Origin: Verrucomicrobiota bacterium
Lineage (GTDB): Bacteria > Verrucomicrobiota > Verrucomicrobiae > Limisphaerales > UBA11358
Length of the DNA stretch: 64,000 nt
Reading direction: 5' to 3'
NCBI GenBank assembly: GCA_014860005.1
Contig: JACZKP010000103.1
Span: forward strand, 41,149 to 105,148
Positions 60,682 to 64,000 of the stretch are shown here, in pieces (position 1 is the first letter of the stretch; each line of letters begins with the position of its first letter). The translations under genes were made by a program, and so were the position numbers. Under the pieces are notes generated by a model that saw only the letters and a list, made by a program, of their open reading frames with translations, had not been told where the DNA came from and did no database searches.

Positions 60682-62256
60682 ATGAGAATACTCCTGACTG
60701 TGGCGTGTTTATTGTCCTGGTTCAATCTGGCTCACGCCGACAGCTATGATCTGATTATTCGTGGCGGCCGCATCGTGGATGGCAGCGGCAATCCAGCGTT
60801 CTACGCCGACGTGGGAGTAAAGGATGGACGCATTGCCGCCGTTGGTCGAATCAAAGTCAAGGCCGCCACCGAGATTGATGCCACCAGACTCATTGTGGCG
60901 CCGGGCTTCATTGACGTACATACCCACGCCGATGAAGTCGCCGACATGCCGCGCGCGGAGAATTTTCTGCGCATGGGCGTGACCACCATCGTGGCTGGCA
61001 ATTGCGGTGGCTCGGCACTGGATGTCGGCAAGGCGCTCGCTGAGATTGAGGAGAAAAAGGTTTCGATCAATTACACCACGCTGATTGGCCATAACACGGT
61101 TCGCCGCAGGGCCATGAACGGAGTTCACGATCGCCCACCAACCGTAGAGGAACTGGAGCAAATGAAATCCCTGGTGGACCGCGCCATGGAGGATGGTGCC
61201 GTGGGCCTCTCCACTGGATTGATCTATCTGCCGGGCGTGTTTTCCAAATCGGATGAAATCGTTGCCCTGGCCAAAGTGGCGTCCGCGCATGACGGCATCT
61301 ACGTGAGCCACATGCGGTATGAGGATTCGCGGATTTTTGAAGCCTTGGACGAAGTGTTCCGCGTGGCGCGCGAAGCCCACATCCGCGCGGAGATCTCGCA
61401 CATCAAACTTGCGGGCGAACGCGCGTGGGGCCAGGCGGACAAGGTTCTTGCCCACATTGAAAAGGCGCGTGGAACCGGCCTCGACATCACGCAGGATCAA
61501 TACGCTTACACCGCCTCCAGCACCGGAATCAGCCAGTTGATTCCCGATGAAGCGTTCGATGGCGGACGCGAGAAGTTCCTGGAACGCCTCGCCGATCCGG
61601 CAGAGAAGTCCAAAATCGCCAGCGCCATGAAACAGAAGGTCCGCCATCGTGGCCGGGAGGATTACGCCTACGCGGTGATTGCCTCGTATCGGCACGACCC
61701 ATCGTTCAACGGCCTGAACATTGTCGAGGCTTCAGAGAAACTGCGCAGCGCAGCCACGCTCGACGACCAGATCGAAACGATCCTGGAGATTCAAAAGCAT
61801 GGCGGCGCCAGCGGCGTGTTTCACGGGATGAACGAAGAAGATTTGCAGACATTCCTGCGCCATCCAAACACCATGGTGGCGTGCGACAGCGGGCTGCGCA
61901 AACTGGGCGAAGGTGTCCCCCACCCTCGCGGGTACGGCAACAATGCCCGCGTACTCGCGCGCTACGTGCGCGAACTCAAGGTGCTCCGGCTCGAAGAGGC
62001 GATCCGCAAGATGTCCAGTCTCCCCGCCAACTCCTTCCGCTTGAAGGAACGCGGCCTCTTGCGCGAAGGAAACTGGGCTGACCTGGTCGTGTTTGACCCT
62101 GAGCAGGTGAACGATCCAGCCACTTACAATGATCCGCATCATTACGCGACCGGCATTCCGCACGTGTTGGTAAATGGCGTGCCGGTGATCAAGAACGGCA
62201 AGCACACCGATGCGCGCCCGGGTATGGTGCTGCGGCATCGCCGGGTGGGAAGCTGA
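60682..62256 (+). CDS. N-acyl-D-amino-acid deacylase (D-aminoacylase) family amidohydrolase
   Basis: A 524-residue amidohydrolase with a signal peptide (ILLTVACLLSWFNLAHA), so probably exported. The fold opens YDLIIRGGRIVDGSGNPAF; APGFIDVHTHADEVADM near residue 75 carries the metal-binding H-x-H. IVAGNCGGSA, LSTGLIYLPGVF, ISHIKLAGERAWGQ and MACDSGLRK-like sequence follow, and the family ending GNWADLVVFDPEQVND closes the beta-sandwich. It should remove acyl groups from N-acyl-D-amino acids or related amides. Confidence 0.88.
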   Translation: MRILLTVACLLSWFNLAHADSYDLIIRGGRIVDGSGNPAFYADVGVKDGRIAAVGRIKVKAATEIDATRLIVAPGFIDVHTHADEVADMPRAENFLRMGVTTIVAGNCGGSALDVGKALAEIEEKKVSINYTTLIGHNTVRRRAMNGVHDRPPTVEELEQMKSLVDRAMEDGAVGLSTGLIYLPGVFSKSDEIVALAKVASAHDGIYVSHMRYEDSRIFEALDEVFRVAREAHIRAEISHIKLAGERAWGQADKVLAHIEKARGTGLDITQDQYAYTASSTGISQLIPDEAFDGGREKFLERLADPAEKSKIASAMKQKVRHRGREDYAYAVIASYRHDPSFNGLNIVEASEKLRSAATLDDQIETILEIQKHGGASGVFHGMNEEDLQTFLRHPNTMVACDSGLRKLGEGVPHPRGYGNNARVLARYVRELKVLRLEEAIRKMSSLPANSFRLKERGLLREGNWADLVVFDPEQVNDPATYNDPHHYATGIPHVLVNGVPVIKNGKHTDARPGMVLRHRRVGS

Positions 62257-62313
62257 AGTGCTGGAGCTTTCGGCGACATCTCAATCCATCACACTGCACT
62301 CAATCCTCCCCTC

Positions 62314-63849
62314 ATGCCCGCCACCTCGAATGCCTACTCACGCCTGGCCCTGCGCGTCACCACACTTTTGTTCCCACCGTATGCGTTGGTGCTGCTATGG
62401 AGCGGTCCCGCCAGCTTGGGTCGCAAATTGCTAGGCAGCGTGGGGGTTCTGCTCTTTTGCCTGCCCTACACGGCGCTGTTTGTTTTTCTACTGGTCCGGT
62501 TCGGCGGACTGCAAATCGAATGGCGCGGCGGTTATATCCCGGCGCTGACCTGGCAACCCACCGCGCCCGATTTCGACCAACTTGAGCGCAGCCGCGCGCA
62601 ACAAGCCGCACAGTCGCCGGCCAAGCTTCCGCTCGCTTCGAGCCAGGCGTATTGGACCGGTTTCCGCGGACCGAACCGCAACGGGCACTATCAGGAACAA
62701 CCGATTATCACGAACTGGCCCGCAACCGGCCCGCGCGAACTGTGGCGGCAACCCTGCGGCGGCGGCTACGCGTCGTTCGCCATCGCCCACGGTGTGGCGT
62801 TTACAATCGAGCAACGGCGGCAGCAGGAAGTGGTGGTGGCCTATCACTTTGAGACGGGCCGGGAAATTTGGACGCATGGCTGGGACGCGCACTTTGCCGA
62901 GTCAATGGGCGGCGATGGACCGCGCGCCACACCGGCTTACGACGATGGCAAAGTGTTTGCAGTCGGAGCCACCGGCGAACTGCGCTGCCTGAATGCCACC
63001 GACGGAGAATTGCTCTGGTCGAAAAACATTCTCACGGAAAACAACTCATCCGTGCCGACTTATGGTGTATCTGCCTCTCCCCTCATTGTGGACGAAAAAC
63101 TGATCGTGCTCACCGGCGGGGAACGCCCGGGCGAAGTGGTGTGCTACAACAAACATGACGGCAGGAAAATCTGGTCTTCGCCCCGGGAGAACACGGGTTA
63201 CGCGTCCCCCATGCTGATCGAACTGGCCGGCGAACGGCAATTGCTGGTCTCGTTGGCGACCAACACCGTCGGATTACGTCTGAACGACGGCACAGTTCGC
63301 TGGCGGTTTCCGTGGCAGGTGCAGAACAATCAACTGCCCATCGCGCAACCCGTCATGATCGGTTCGAACCGGTTCGTGCTTTCGGCGGGTTATTTCACCG
63401 GCAGCGCCGCCTTCGAGATCAACGAAGCTGGCGGCGAGTTCAGCGTGAAAGAACTTTGGCGCAACAAGAACATGAAGAACAAATTTTCCACCTCGGTTGC
63501 CTGGAACGGATTCGTCTATGGCCTCGACGAAAGCATCCTTGTGTGTCTGGATGCCAACACGGGAGAGCGACGCTGGAAGGATGGCCGATACGGCTACGGC
63601 CAGTTGCTCCTCGCCAGTGGTCACCTGGTCATCTTGGGCGGCGACGGTAATGTGGCTTTGTTACGAGCAACTCCCGAGCGGCATGAGGAAATCGCTCGAT
63701 TCCAGGCCATTCGCGGCAAAACTTGGAATCACCCGGCCATCAGTCGTGGACGCCTCCTGGTGCGCAACGGCGCGGAAATGGCGTGTTTCGACCTGTCTTT
63801 CGGCGCCACAGCCCGCGTGGGCGGCAATCTTGAGACTTCAGCTCGCTGA
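62314..63849 (+). CDS. PQQ-like beta-propeller membrane protein
   Basis: A 511-residue protein with two N-terminal membrane segments (TLLFPPYALVLLW and LLGSVGVLLFCLPYTALFVFLL) and a propeller of PQQ-like/WD repeats: WTGFRGPNRNGHYQ, GTTGELRCLNATDGELLW-like and VYGLDESILVCLDANTGERRW. Such proteins (outer membrane protein assembly factor BamB-like fold) are common in Planctomycetes/Verrucomicrobia. A cofactor-binding role is not supported. Function unknown. Confidence 0.8.
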   Translation: MPATSNAYSRLALRVTTLLFPPYALVLLWSGPASLGRKLLGSVGVLLFCLPYTALFVFLLVRFGGLQIEWRGGYIPALTWQPTAPDFDQLERSRAQQAAQSPAKLPLASSQAYWTGFRGPNRNGHYQEQPIITNWPATGPRELWRQPCGGGYASFAIAHGVAFTIEQRRQQEVVVAYHFETGREIWTHGWDAHFAESMGGDGPRATPAYDDGKVFAVGATGELRCLNATDGELLWSKNILTENNSSVPTYGVSASPLIVDEKLIVLTGGERPGEVVCYNKHDGRKIWSSPRENTGYASPMLIELAGERQLLVSLATNTVGLRLNDGTVRWRFPWQVQNNQLPIAQPVMIGSNRFVLSAGYFTGSAAFEINEAGGEFSVKELWRNKNMKNKFSTSVAWNGFVYGLDESILVCLDANTGERRWKDGRYGYGQLLLASGHLVILGGDGNVALLRATPERHEEIARFQAIRGKTWNHPAISRGRLLVRNGAEMACFDLSFGATARVGGNLETSAR

Positions 63850-63928
63850 TGGGAAAAGAATGTCGGGGCGGAAACAAAAGGAGACGGCTGCGAGTTCAAA
63901 AGGAGACAAGCGATGGGGCTGTGTTATG

Positions 63929-63999
63929 TGTCCCTTGGTCGAGGGCTTGAGGAGGCCTGAGCGAAGCGAAGGCCGACGAAAGCCCTCGACCAAGGGACA
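63929..63999. repeat. Palindromic element, family G, at the right edge
   Basis: Perfect 20-bp arms TGTCCCTTGGTCGAGGGCTT (63929-63948) and its reverse complement (63980-63999), with an inner GGCCT/AGGCC pair. It is 79 bp after the propeller gene stop. There is no T-run, so it is read as a repeat, though it could act as a transcript end. Confidence 0.85.
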
Positions 64000-64000
64000 G

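Overview
The window is about 59-60% GC (estimated by eye), densely coded, and looks like a Verrucomicrobiota chromosome, probably of the Pedosphaera/Limisphaera kind. The evidence for that placement is gene content: paired DUF1080 proteins, GH106 rhamnosidase, sulfatase, sialidase-like propellers, a pilin-like H-X9-DG protein, MacB-type exporters, sodium/solute symporters, and numerous small palindromic repeats. No rRNA, tRNA or CRISPR array was seen. Family calls come from reading motifs, not from database searches.

Layout. 1-2000: the end of a fucose/arabinose isomerase-like gene, then decayed DNA holding remnants of a REP-associated tyrosine transposase (RAYT) and of a McrB-like restriction protein. 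2000-9000: esterase, YpsA-like protein, thioredoxin-like ferredoxin, DUF2784 protein, then a DUF1080 + GH106 rhamnosidase pair. 9300-11800: pilin-like protein, small unknowns, lipoate ligase family. 11850-17180: an SOS cassette, lexA followed by one 1558-codon gene that fuses a DinB-type Y-family polymerase to a DnaE2-type error-prone polymerase. 17300-25300: CAP-domain secreted protein, MacAB-like exporter with two tandem permeases, EamA transporter. 25350-28430: acetate-type symporter and its DUF485 partner, split by a four-helix-bundle (S23) gene. 28700-38450: HAD, EVE, YggS, cupin, EamA, rhodanese, a GNAT-aminotransferase fusion coupled to plsY, and an unknown gene coupled to an unusual SDR. 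38600-47000: secreted proteins, an esterase, a second ABC exporter and a hybrid histidine kinase. 47200-51200: rhamnulokinase, sulfatase, transaldolase. 51250-57835: a five-gene leftward operon of two sialidase-like proteins, an aldolase of the DapA/NanA family, a DUF3748 propeller and a symporter, best read as uptake and breakdown of a sialic-acid-like sugar. 58100-63850: two sugar-phosphate-isomerase-like proteins, an N-acyl-D-amino-acid deacylase and a PQQ-like propeller.

The most striking feature is a set of at least seven families of short (about 65-110 bp) inverted repeats, labelled A-G here. Several lie inside open reading frames without breaking them. Four insertions sit in the polymerase gene alone: one is the exact linker joining DinB to DnaE2, and the others add about 35 and 55 residues inside the DnaE2 part. 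A family B element in the N-terminus of a sialidase encodes the same peptide (VAADVRRR) as the polymerase linker. This resembles the protein-coding palindromes known from Rickettsia, and the RAYT remnant supplies a plausible type of mobiliser. Family D elements also bracket the S23 gene that splits the symporter operon. In function the rest of the window suggests a heterotroph using sulfated or acylated deoxy-sugar polysaccharides (rhamnose, fucose-like, sialic-acid-like).
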